Shown in pieces: positions 50,234-58,352 of a stretch of DNA of 64,000 bases. The translations under genes were made by a program, and so were the position numbers. Origin of the DNA: Alistipes finegoldii DSM 17242 (lineage in GTDB: Bacteria > Bacteroidota > Bacteroidia > Bacteroidales > Rikenellaceae); NCBI RefSeq assembly GCF_000265365.1, contig NC_018011.1, forward strand, positions 2,497,501 to 2,561,500. The letters run 5' to 3'. The notes under the pieces were generated by a model that worked only from the letters and a program-made list of their open reading frames with translations, was not told where the DNA came from and made no database searches. The stretch's first letter is position 1, and each line of letters begins with the position of its first letter.

Positions 50234-52437
50234 ACGGCCTCCTGAGCGGGCGAACTTTTCTGTCCGGCCGGTTCTTTCTGTGCGAACGGTTCCTGCTGCG
50301 GGTGCGCACCTTGCTGTCCGGGTGTTTCCGTGCCGCCCGCCGCCGGTTTCATGTTGCCGTAATAGCGGCGTTCGGCCTCCTGCTGGCGTGCGGCCGAGAA
50401 GTTCGAGACCCGTTTCATGTAGCCGATCACGCGCGTCAGGTAATCCAGATCGTCGCTATGGCATGCGGGACATGCTTTCAGATAGCGTTTGTCGATATGC
50501 CCGCACTTGTTGCAGACCGTATTGGGAATGTTGAACGTAAAGTAGTTGCAGCCCTCGGCCGCGGCCACGCGCAGCAGGTGGCGGTACTGCTCCTTCGAAA
50601 GGTGCTCTTCGAGATTCATGTGTAGCGCCGAGCCGCCCGTGAGGTGGTCGATGTAGCGGCGTCCGTGCAGCCGGAATTTGTCGACGACGTTCAGCGACTG
50701 GTCCTCGACGACGTAGAAATAGGAGTTGTAGCAGTCGCGCGGCACGGCGTATCCGTCCTCGCGGTCCCATTTGGCGTGCTTCACGCCGACGTTTTCGGCG
50801 GGGATCATCTCGCAGTTGAACATCAGCTCCTTGGTGCGGTATTTCTTGTTGTAACGCTCGATCAGCCCCAGTACGTTCTGCACGAAAGCGACGTAGTCGT
50901 CGTTGTCGTCGATGCGGATTCCCAGAAATTCGGCGGCTTCGACCAGTCCGTTTACGCCGATGGTCAGGTATTGGCGCGAAAGGTTGATGTAGCCCGCATC
51001 GAAGAGCGGCAGCATGCCTTTGGACTTCAGTTCCTTGAGGTTTTCGTTGTAAGCCGTCTGTACTTTGTGTACCAGATCCGTGATCTCTTCCAGATAGGTG
51101 AGATAGTGCATGCCGTTCTTCACGGCGTACTGGATGCAGCGGTTGAGGTTGATCGTCAGCACGCTCTTCGAGCCGGTCGAGACGCCGCCCGCGCCGAGCG
51201 TGTAGCTGAACCCGTTGTCCTGAATCTCGTTCCGCAGACGGCAGCAGCTCGACAGCGAGTCGGCGTTGTCGCTGATATAGGTGAAGAACGAGTGCCCCTC
51301 GGCGTACATCTGCGCCGTGATGTCGCCCCACTCCCGGTCCATCACGTCGCCGTCTTTGGTCAGCAGCGCCATCGTCTCTACCGGGAAAGTCAGCACGGTC
51401 TTGGTGCGCTCGCGGTTGAACCACCTCATGAAACGCTTCTGCAGCCACGACAGCGACTCCCAGTGCGGATGCGAACCGTCGGGAAATACGAACTCCCCGA
51501 ACAGGCTTTCGAAGTAGTAGCGGTCGTAGTAGGCCACGTTCCAGAACACGGCTTGGAAGTTGCGCGCCCCGGTCGGCTGGTTGATCGAGTAGACGATCTG
51601 TTCGAAGCAGTCGGTGATTATCTTGTCTATCGTGCGGCGTTTTTTCGAGAGGTCGGCCACCTCGTCGGCCCGCTTGTAGTAATCTTCGCCGTACTCCTGC
51701 TCGATGAAATAGTTCATGTACATCAGGAATTCGGGCGTGGCGCATGCGCCCGAAAGCATCGACGACACGATGAAAACCATGTTGACGAATCCGCCGCAGA
51801 ACGATTTGAGATTCGTCGGACGGGTCGAGTTGCCGCCCACCGAGAGCGTGCCGCCCAAGAGCCACGGATACATGGTGATCGAGGCGCAGTAGTTGGCCAT
51901 CGACGTCTCGTCGTTCTTGTAGATGAAGTGCTCCTTGAGCAGGTGCAGGTATTTGTCCGACAGCTCCTTGCCGTACATCTCCTTGATGCGGTCGGTCAGC
52001 AGGCGGCGGTTCAGGCGGATGAAGTTCTGCTTCGGCAGCTCGCCGATCAGCGTGGCGATATTCTTGTTTTCGACGTTGGCGTTGGCGTCGTATTTCGAGC
52101 CGGTCGCCGGGTTCGAGGCGTCGCAGTAGTTGATCAGAAATTCGAGTTTCTCGCGGTCTTCGCGCTCCTCGGTGTGTTTCTGGCGGTAGAGCATGTAGCT
52201 CTTGGCCACCGCGAAGTAACGCTCGGCCATCAGCGCCACTTCGACCTGATTCTGAATCTCTTCGACGCTCATGCCGTCGGACACGTGTACGCGGCTCAGT
52301 ATCGACGTGATGTCGTCGTCGGTGGCGTAGCTGCCGACCGAAAGGAAGGCCTTGCGTACGGCGCGTTTGATTTTCTCGACGGAAAACGCTTTGCGCTTGC
52401 CGTCGCGTTTTACGATGTAAAGTTCGGAAATGCCCAT
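50230..52437 (-). CDS. nrdD: Anaerobic (class III) ribonucleoside-triphosphate reductase
   Basis: The 735-residue glycyl radical enzyme makes deoxynucleotides without oxygen and without B12. An ATP-cone at residues 1-90 (KRDGKRKAFSVEKIKRAVRKAF) gives allosteric control. The core includes NQPTGARNFQAVFWNVAY. The C-terminal zinc site CNKCGHIDKRYLKACPACHSDD precedes the radical site RVIGYM (Gly near 672). After it comes an unusual Gln/Pro-rich tail of about 60 residues. A B12 riboswitch lies upstream (52591-52755), which fits a switch between this and a B12-dependent class II enzyme if the organism has one. Confidence 0.96.
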   Translation of the reverse strand: MGISELYIVKRDGKRKAFSVEKIKRAVRKAFLSVGSYATDDDITSILSRVHVSDGMSVEEIQNQVEVALMAERYFAVAKSYMLYRQKHTEEREDREKLEFLINYCDASNPATGSKYDANANVENKNIATLIGELPKQNFIRLNRRLLTDRIKEMYGKELSDKYLHLLKEHFIYKNDETSMANYCASITMYPWLLGGTLSVGGNSTRPTNLKSFCGGFVNMVFIVSSMLSGACATPEFLMYMNYFIEQEYGEDYYKRADEVADLSKKRRTIDKIITDCFEQIVYSINQPTGARNFQAVFWNVAYYDRYYFESLFGEFVFPDGSHPHWESLSWLQKRFMRWFNRERTKTVLTFPVETMALLTKDGDVMDREWGDITAQMYAEGHSFFTYISDNADSLSSCCRLRNEIQDNGFSYTLGAGGVSTGSKSVLTINLNRCIQYAVKNGMHYLTYLEEITDLVHKVQTAYNENLKELKSKGMLPLFDAGYINLSRQYLTIGVNGLVEAAEFLGIRIDDNDDYVAFVQNVLGLIERYNKKYRTKELMFNCEMIPAENVGVKHAKWDREDGYAVPRDCYNSYFYVVEDQSLNVVDKFRLHGRRYIDHLTGGSALHMNLEEHLSKEQYRHLLRVAAAEGCNYFTFNIPNTVCNKCGHIDKRYLKACPACHSDDLDYLTRVIGYMKRVSNFSAARQQEAERRYYGNMKPAAGGTETPGQQGAHPQQEPFAQKEPAGQKSSPAQEAV

Positions 52438-52590
52438 ATTTTCTCCTGTTTTGTTGTTGGCCGGTTATGCGATAAAGCCCGCTTTTGCCGGCGGACGGCC
52501 GCCTGAAAAGCATGGTTTCACCAAAAAAATCAGTGTAAAACAAAGTTGCTGCACCGCTCTATATCCCGAAAGCGGGTGCCGTATATCGGT

Positions 52591-52755
52591 CAGGCAGGTC
52601 TTCTGACTCGCTCCTTCCGCACGCCTTCCCGTCCGACGGACAGTGGCTCTGAGAGTGTGCGGAGCGCAACGGAGCTTACAGCTACGGGGATAGTCCCTGA
52701 TTTGCACAGGAGTTCCCTTTTGATCCCAAGCCGGCAGCCGCCGGCGGGGAACCTT
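52591..52755 (-). promoter_or_regulatory. Cobalamin riboswitch 3 (nrdDG)
   Basis: The B12 element on the minus strand ends with the box GTCAGAAGACCTGCC (52607-52593). A TATATTTG -7 element lies at 52772-52765. The leader then has GCACCCGC and GAGCGGTGC arms (expression platform) before the nrdD ATG 154 bases on. Confidence 0.92.
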
Positions 52756-52973
52756 GACCGGGAGCAAATATAGAGATTGTTTCCGAGGCGGCAATCGTTC
52801 GGCGCTCCAATTAATGAACAAATTGTAAACAATACGGCCGACGGCGGCCGACGCGGAAAAAATATGCCGCGTCCGCCCTCATGCGGTGATTTTTCGCAAA
52901 AGCTGTCCGCATGCACCTCTCTTTGGGGGCCGGGTGGCGCAAAACCGATAAATTTTGCTACCTTTGCCGCCGT

Positions 52974-54680
52974 ATGAGAGCATCCGTCAAAAAGATATAC
53001 GCTTCGTTCGGTCCCGACGCCTTGGTCGCGTTCTGGCTGGGTGTATGGTGGATTTGCAACCTCTTTCAGGCCGGGCTTACGGAGCTGGCCAACGACGAGG
53101 CCTACTACCATATGTTCGCCGAAAACATCTCGTGGGGCTATTTCGACCATCCGCCGATGACGGCGCTGCTGGTCTGGCTTGGGGAGCATCTCTTCGGCGG
53201 GGAGTTCGGCGTGCGGTTTTTCTTTACCCTGCTGCAGCCGCTTTACCTCTTTGTCTTCTGGCGCATCATCCGGCCCACAGATGCCGACCGCCGCGATGCG
53301 GGGCTTTTCGTCATGCTCTCGGCCGCGACGCTCATGCTGCAGTTGTACGGTTTTATCGCCGTGCCCGACGGTCCGCTGATGATGACCGCGGCGTTGTTCC
53401 TGCTCACCTTCAAATGGTTCACCGAAGGGCGGCGCGCGGCGTGGCTCTGGATGGGTGTGGCCATGGCGCTGATGGCCTACAGCAAGTACCACGGGGCGCT
53501 GGTGGTGCTCTTCGCGCTTGCGGCGACCCCCCCCCGCGTGTTCCTGCGTCCGACCCTATATCTCAGCGGCGCGGTGGCGCTGTTGCTGCTCGTGCCGCAT
53601 TTCGTGTGGCAGTACGAGCACGACTGGGCGTCGCTGGCCTATCATCTGGCGGGGCGTAACTCGGTCTTCCGGCCCGGTTACGTCGCCGAATACCTGCTCA
53701 ACCTGCTGGTCGTCTTCAACCCGTTCTTCGTGCCGCTCTATGTCCGGTCGTGGATCGCCGTGAAGCCGCAGAACGCCGTCGAACGCGCGCTGAAATTCAT
53801 TCCGGCGGCGTTTATCGTCTTTTTCCTGCTTTCGACGCTGCGCGGATACGTCCAGCCCCAGTGGGTGATCGTCGCCGTGTTCGGACTGCTCTATACGCTC
53901 TTCACCTACGCCCGGCGTCATCCCCGGACGCGCCGCTACCTGATGCGCATGGGGTGGGTGACGCTCGCCCTGATCGCCCTGACGCGGCTGGTGATGATCT
54001 TCAATCCGCTGGGCATCCGTTACGAAGTGTTCGACAACCGCACCAGTTACGGGGAGATCGCCGAAATCGCCGACGGCCGTCCCGTCGTTTTCCGCCACGG
54101 TTACGCCGTTGCAGCCAAATACGCCTTCTATACCGGCGGAGAGGCCTACTGCCAGCCCAATATCCGCTACCGGACCCACCAATGGCAGTTCCGTGACGAC
54201 GATACGCGCTTTGCCGGCCGCGAAGTGCTGGTCGAGACGCCTTATGACGAAGCCGACACGACGGGCCGCGTCCGGAGCGTCGTACTGCCCAACGGCAAGC
54301 GTTTCACGTGGTTCGTCGATACGCATTTCCATCCGACCCGCCTTGTGGACATCTCCTTCACGGGGCTTCCCGAACGAGTTGCCGCGGGCGATACGCTGCG
54401 GCTTTCGCTGCGAATCGAAAATCCCTATCCTTATAACATCGACTTGGGCGGCGACATGTCGCTCGTCATGCTCTGGAAGCACGGTCGTTTCCGCGTCGAG
54501 GAGTTCGACACCGGGGAACGTTTCCGGATTCCCGCCGAGGAGGAGATCCGGCGCGAAGTGGCGTTCGTCGTGCCCCGACAGCTGGCCGGGACCGATTTCG
54601 ACGCCGGCTTCGCCCTGCGCCGGGAAGGGTATACGAATTGGTTTAACGGAAAACCCCTCCGCACGGAGGTTGCGCGATGA
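52974..54680 (+). CDS. GT39-type (ArnT/PMT-like) glycosyltransferase
   Basis: About 568 residues from the ATG at 52974 (MRASVKKIYASFG), after a TACCTTTG -7 element at 52959-52966. It is a polytopic membrane protein of the dolichyl/polyprenyl-phosphate-sugar glycosyltransferase family 39: the catalytic LTELANDEAYYHMFAENISWGYFDHPPMTALLVWLGE near residues 27-62, about ten hydrophobic segments, and a periplasmic C-terminal domain of about 190 residues. It would move a sugar from a polyprenyl carrier to a cell-surface acceptor. A run of nine C at 53527-53535 encodes TPPR. Its last four bases overlap the GtrA gene. Confidence 0.88.
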   Translation: MRASVKKIYASFGPDALVAFWLGVWWICNLFQAGLTELANDEAYYHMFAENISWGYFDHPPMTALLVWLGEHLFGGEFGVRFFFTLLQPLYLFVFWRIIRPTDADRRDAGLFVMLSAATLMLQLYGFIAVPDGPLMMTAALFLLTFKWFTEGRRAAWLWMGVAMALMAYSKYHGALVVLFALAATPPRVFLRPTLYLSGAVALLLLVPHFVWQYEHDWASLAYHLAGRNSVFRPGYVAEYLLNLLVVFNPFFVPLYVRSWIAVKPQNAVERALKFIPAAFIVFFLLSTLRGYVQPQWVIVAVFGLLYTLFTYARRHPRTRRYLMRMGWVTLALIALTRLVMIFNPLGIRYEVFDNRTSYGEIAEIADGRPVVFRHGYAVAAKYAFYTGGEAYCQPNIRYRTHQWQFRDDDTRFAGREVLVETPYDEADTTGRVRSVVLPNGKRFTWFVDTHFHPTRLVDISFTGLPERVAAGDTLRLSLRIENPYPYNIDLGGDMSLVMLWKHGRFRVEEFDTGERFRIPAEEEIRREVAFVVPRQLAGTDFDAGFALRREGYTNWFNGKPLRTEVAR

Positions 54681-55045
54681 TCGAGCAGTTTCTCAAATTC
54701 TGCATCGTGGGCGGTTCGGGCGTCTTCGTCGATTTCGGAATCACCTACCTCTGCAAGGAGTGGCTGAGGCTCAACAAGTACGTCGCCAATTCGCTCGGCT
54801 TTCTCTGCGCCTCGACGACGAATTACATCCTGAACCGGATCTGGACTTTCCACAACGAGAATCCTGACATTACGGGACAGTACCTCCGCTTTCTGGGCAT
54901 TGCCGCCGTGGGACTTGTCATCAACAACCTGACGATCTGGCTGCTGCACGGCCGTTTCCGCCTGAATTTCTATCTGGCCAAGCTTTTCGCCATCGGCGTG
55001 GTCACCTTCTGGAACTTTTTCATGAACTATTTCTTTACGTTCTGA
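54677..55045 (+). CDS. GtrA-family membrane protein
   Basis: The 122-residue protein with four membrane helices fits the GtrA/DPMS family: MIEQFLKFCIVGGSGVFVDFGITYL, the conserved NSLGFLCASTTNYILNRIWTF, LVINNLTIWLL and FWNFFMNYFFTF. GtrA proteins help translocate polyprenyl-phosphate-linked sugars across the membrane. The ATG overlaps the stop of the glycosyltransferase gene (ATGA), so the two are a functional pair. A GT2 gene of the Dpm1 type lies at 56827, which could supply the donor. Confidence 0.93.
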   Translation: MIEQFLKFCIVGGSGVFVDFGITYLCKEWLRLNKYVANSLGFLCASTTNYILNRIWTFHNENPDITGQYLRFLGIAAVGLVINNLTIWLLHGRFRLNFYLAKLFAIGVVTFWNFFMNYFFTF

Positions 55046-55310
55046 CCTCTTTGCTGGAGCGGGCGTAACGATATCGGATTGCCGCCGGAATTGCCGCCGT
55101 GTTTTTCGATGCAATTGTCATTATTGCGGTCCGCAACCTTTGTATGTGTTATAAAATCCAAGGTTTGATGAAAATTCAATTTTCATCAAAATATATTATG
55201 AAATATTTAGTAAGTGTATGTGGGATATTTAATGTTTTATAGTATTTTAGGTTTTGGATATCCGCTTGTGTTCTCAAATTCAAATTTTGTGTCACTAACT
55301 TTTCAGTTTT
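55046..55310. other. AT-rich intergenic region
   Basis: 265 bases with no open frame of note. The right half is markedly AT-rich and leads into two AT-rich genes of unknown function. No convincing promoter or terminator was found. Confidence 0.5.
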
Positions 55311-56249
55311 ATGAAACGTATTACATTGATTGTGATCGGTTTTGCGATCTTCGCAATGTCGTGTCAAACTCAGGAAAGCGAATCCGCCACGAATTTTCCT
55401 TCTGAAACGCCATTGCAAGCGGGTGCGGAACATAATCTTTATTTACAAGAGATCCTTAATTATTTTGGCGAGAATCCTGATGTTATGACGCGTGCTTCAG
55501 GGACCGCAGAGGATTTTATCAAACAGATGGCAAGTGTGCAGACGGCTGCATTGAAAAATCAGAATTTCAGAAACATGTCCACTGCACAGATAAATGCCTT
55601 TGTGCGAAATTGTGTGGATGTTTCGGTTGATCCGGCAATTATTGCTGCCGTTGAATCCTCCCTGCCGACGAAAGGTTTTTCCATTATTCCCGAAATGAAT
55701 CGGGACGCCCCTTTGACTTCTGCCGTGAAAGGTTATATGGAGGAAGTGGAGCGTCTTGAAACTGCAAATGATTCTGATGCTGTATTTAAATCTAAAATGC
55801 AAAAAGCATATCTGACGTGGTATCGTGCGGCTGACGATGACGATGATCGGAAGTTGATCGCAGATTCGTATAATGTCTTTTTGGGTTCTTGGGAATATTG
55901 GACGGACAATGGTAGAGCGTGGGAGATTGGATTGAAATCTACCCGTACGATTAAGTCGTTCCTCAAGAAACTTGTTATTGCAGATGTTAAAGCAACAGCA
56001 TGGGCTTGTTGGAAAGCAAAAATATATGCTCTCGTATTCTGGAAAGCTATGCTTGCAGCAGGTGCTTCCGGCAGTGCATATGCTGCGATTCGTTATTTGG
56101 TTTTTTATGAAATAATTTTCCATGCCAGCGCTGACGGCATGGGATATTATCGGATAGGAAATCAGATGTTCACAGTGGAAGAGGTGAAAAATATGCTTTG
56201 CAGGGAGATTGCACGCCAAAATCCTGAGCTGAATTTGTCCGTCGAATAG
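55311..56249 (+). CDS. AT-rich lipoprotein of unknown function
   Basis: The 312-residue protein has a lipoprotein leader (MKRITLIVIGFAIFAMSC, Cys at 18). The mature part is helical and acidic, with SGTAEDFIKQMASVQTAALKNQNF and DSDAVFKSKMQKAYLTWYRAADDDDDRKLIAD. A weakly hydrophobic stretch near 230-265 (ALVFWKAMLAAGASGSAYAAIRYLVFYEIIF) could be membrane-associated. No family is recognised. Codon and base use are more AT-rich than the neighbours, which suggests recent acquisition. It lies 4 bases before a small membrane protein gene and is probably co-transcribed with it. Confidence 0.7.
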   Translation: MKRITLIVIGFAIFAMSCQTQESESATNFPSETPLQAGAEHNLYLQEILNYFGENPDVMTRASGTAEDFIKQMASVQTAALKNQNFRNMSTAQINAFVRNCVDVSVDPAIIAAVESSLPTKGFSIIPEMNRDAPLTSAVKGYMEEVERLETANDSDAVFKSKMQKAYLTWYRAADDDDDRKLIADSYNVFLGSWEYWTDNGRAWEIGLKSTRTIKSFLKKLVIADVKATAWACWKAKIYALVFWKAMLAAGASGSAYAAIRYLVFYEIIFHASADGMGYYRIGNQMFTVEEVKNMLCREIARQNPELNLSVE

Positions 56250-56253
56250 GCGT

Positions 56254-56730
56254 ATGCTGCGGATCGTTGCCATAACCCTGATTCAGGGGATGTTGCCCGC
56301 TATTTTCGGGTTGGTGTTTTTATGGATAAAATCGGACGTAACCCTTATCGCTCCGTGGCCAATGCTGATGCTGTTTATCTTCTTTGCGAATTTGCTGATC
56401 GTTGCGGCAGGTTGGAAATATCTCGGCGTTACGCGGAGCGACAGGCAGGCGCAAGCCATACTTATGTTCCTTGCCGTTTTCGAGCCGTTATTGACCTATA
56501 AAGTGCTTATTGCCGAGGGAACGAATTTGACGCCGTGGGTGCAAATCGCTTGTTATTGCGCCGGACAGGCTGCTGTCTGGGTCACAATCGTCTGGGGGCC
56601 AGAGATATCCGGCTATTTTATGCAGCGACGTTGGGATAAAAAGGTGCTATCCGGAGAAAGGAAATTTCCGTCTCGCAAAGAATTCTTGGAAAAGCGGGAG
56701 CGGCACCGGGCGCAGAGATACAAAAAATAG
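56254..56730 (+). CDS. Small membrane protein of unknown function
   Basis: The 158-residue protein has about four hydrophobic helices (LIQGMLPAIFGLVFLWI, MLMLFIFFANLLIVAAGW, AILMFLAVFEPLLTYKVLI, and VQIACYCAGQAAVWVTIVWG) and a strongly basic C-terminal tail (RRWDKKVLSGERKFPSRKEF). It follows the AT-rich lipoprotein by four bases. No family is recognised. The pairing of a lipoprotein and a membrane protein may reflect a two-part surface or immunity-like function, but nothing specific supports that. Confidence 0.65.
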   Translation: MLRIVAITLIQGMLPAIFGLVFLWIKSDVTLIAPWPMLMLFIFFANLLIVAAGWKYLGVTRSDRQAQAILMFLAVFEPLLTYKVLIAEGTNLTPWVQIACYCAGQAAVWVTIVWGPEISGYFMQRRWDKKVLSGERKFPSRKEFLEKRERHRAQRYKK

Positions 56731-56760
56731 TATCTCATAAAATAGACGAAGAAATTACAT

Positions 56761-56806
56761 AATCCGATCCCGACAAAAATTTTTTACTTTTGGTTAGGAT
56801 CGGATT
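56761..56806. terminator. Bidirectional terminator-like hairpin
   Basis: AATCCGATCC and GGATCGGATT form a perfect 10-bp stem with a 26-base AT-rich loop. It lies between two convergent genes, with A/T tracts on either side. Confidence 0.55.
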
Positions 56807-56826
56807 TAAATTCTAGTTTTCATATT

Positions 56827-57552
56827 CTATGCTTTTTTCGCGGCCCTGATTTTGCGCAGCGGGAGTCCCAGCACGCCGAAGAACGCTTCGCGGAAGATGC
56901 CGCCGCTCATCTTGGAGGTGCCCTCGCGGCGTTCGACGAAGATGATCGATACCTCCTTGAGTTTCAGCCCCAGCCGCCACGCCGAGTATTTCATCTCGAT
57001 CTGAAAGCCGTATCCCTTCATCCTTACGGCGTCGAGGTCGAGCGTCTCCAGCGCATGGCGCGAGTAGCAGACGAATCCCGCCGTCGCGTCGCGCAGGGGC
57101 ATGCGCGTCACGATGCGCACGTACATCGAAGCGAAGTAGGACATCAGCAGACGCGACATCGGCCAGTTGACGACGTTTACGCCCTGCACATAGCGCGAGC
57201 CGACCACCACGTCGTTGCCCTCGGCGGCGGCTTCGTACAGCCGCACCAGATCGTCGGGATTGTGCGAGAAGTCGCAGTCCATTTCGCAAATGTAGTCGAA
57301 TCCGTTGTCCAGTCCCCAGCGGAACCCCGTCAGATAGGCCGTTCCCAGCCCCTGTTTGCCGCTGCGCTCCAGCAGGTGAAGCGTTTCGGGGAACTCTTTC
57401 CTGCGTTGCCTGACGATTTCAGCCGTCCCGTCGGGCGAACCGTCGTCGATGACGAGCAGTTCGAAAGGTTCGGGCAGCGAAAAGACCTTGTCGATCATCG
57501 CCGAGATGTTTTCCTTCTCGTTGTAGGTCGGAATGATTACCAGTTTGCGCAT
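56827..57552 (-). CDS. GT2 glycosyltransferase, polyprenyl-phosphate mannose synthase type
   Basis: The 241-residue protein resembles dolichol-phosphate mannosyltransferase (Dpm1): MRKLVIIPTYNEKENISAMIDKVF, LLVIDDGSPDGTAEIV (DDGSPDGT), FDYICEMDCDFSHNPDDLVRLYEAA, GSRYVQGVNVVNWPMSRLLMSYFASMYVRI, and SIIFVERREGTSKMSGGIF. It probably charges a polyprenyl phosphate with a sugar nucleotide on the cytoplasmic face. Together with the nearby GT39 and GtrA genes it suggests a lipid-linked sugar route, although it is not in the same operon. The TACCTTTG -7 element lies at 57586-57579. Confidence 0.93.
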   Translation of the reverse strand: MRKLVIIPTYNEKENISAMIDKVFSLPEPFELLVIDDGSPDGTAEIVRQRRKEFPETLHLLERSGKQGLGTAYLTGFRWGLDNGFDYICEMDCDFSHNPDDLVRLYEAAAEGNDVVVGSRYVQGVNVVNWPMSRLLMSYFASMYVRIVTRMPLRDATAGFVCYSRHALETLDLDAVRMKGYGFQIEMKYSAWRLGLKLKEVSIIFVERREGTSKMSGGIFREAFFGVLGLPLRKIRAAKKA

Positions 57553-57596
57553 AGGGCCTTGTTTTCGGATTTTCTATACAAAGGTAGCATTATTTT

Positions 57597-57640
57597 GCAA
57601 AAACGCGCCGCCCCGGCTCTTTTTCTGCGGGGACGGCGGA
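57597..57640 (-). terminator. Terminator after alkD
   Basis: On the minus strand CGCCGTCCCCG pairs with CGGGGCGGCG (one bulge) and is followed by CGTTTTT, about 40 bases after the alkD stop. It closes the riboswitch 4 operon. Confidence 0.65.
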
Positions 57641-57677
57641 TATTTCCGGCGCTTTGTGCGGGAGCCGCGCACGCTTT

Positions 57678-58352
57678 TTACCGGCGGCGTTTCATCGCCC
57701 GGATTTCCTGCTTCGCGGCGTCGCTCACGCGGTAGGACTCGATGATTTTCTGCAGCGATTTGTTGTAGGTCCAGTCGTCCAGCGAGCAGCTTCCCAGCCA
57801 AGCGTGTGTGCGCTGCGGAAATTTGACGTAGCAGACCGACACCGCCCATGCCACGGCCATGCGGGCGTAGTAGGCTTCGTGGCGGATGCCGTCGAGCTGC
57901 CGCAGAAACGCTTCGAGGTGCTGTTCATCGACGAAATTGCCCAATCCCATGACTACGGCGAAACGCACGTCGTATTCGGCCTGCGCGTGAAAATAGGGTT
58001 GTATGAACTCCCACATCGGCTGCCGCTCGGCGGCGCGGAGCCGCCAGCAGAAGCAGTCGCAGACGGCCCAGTTGTCGATCTTGGGTACAAAGCGGGCCAC
58101 GTGTGCGAGCTTTTCGGCGGGTTCGCACCGGGCATAGCCGATCACCAGCCCCTGCAGCATCCGCTCTTCGAAATAGAAATCCTCGGCTTCGGCCAGATAT
58201 GCGCGCCAGTCCCCGGCGGCGATCTCCTTGGCGATGCTGCGCAATACGGGCAGGCGTATGCCCAGCACGTTTTCGACGCCCGGCATCAGCGCCGAGGTGA
58301 ATTTCATGTATTTAGGCTCGGTGAGTTCGAGCAGTTGTTCACGCAGCGTCAT
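57678..58352 (-). CDS. DNA alkylation repair protein (AlkD-like HEAT-repeat)
   Basis: 224 residues from the ATG at 58352 (MTLREQLLELTEPKYMKFTSALMPG). The ATG overlaps the btuB stop (ATGA). The all-helical HEAT-repeat family includes AlkD, a DNA glycosylase that removes bulky or cationic alkyl bases; the patterns MLQGLVIGYARCEPAEKL, DNWAVCDCFCWRL and SLQKIIESYRVS are typical. Members also lacking glycosylase activity exist, so activity is not certain. It is the last gene of the cobalamin-regulated operon, an unusual companion of btuB. Confidence 0.85.
   Translation of the reverse strand: MTLREQLLELTEPKYMKFTSALMPGVENVLGIRLPVLRSIAKEIAAGDWRAYLAEAEDFYFEERMLQGLVIGYARCEPAEKLAHVARFVPKIDNWAVCDCFCWRLRAAERQPMWEFIQPYFHAQAEYDVRFAVVMGLGNFVDEQHLEAFLRQLDGIRHEAYYARMAVAWAVSVCYVKFPQRTHAWLGSCSLDDWTYNKSLQKIIESYRVSDAAKQEIRAMKRRR

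Noticed and set aside
50644..52506. 620-codon plus-strand frame over nrdD
   Set aside because: Antisense shadow of a well-supported NrdD gene.
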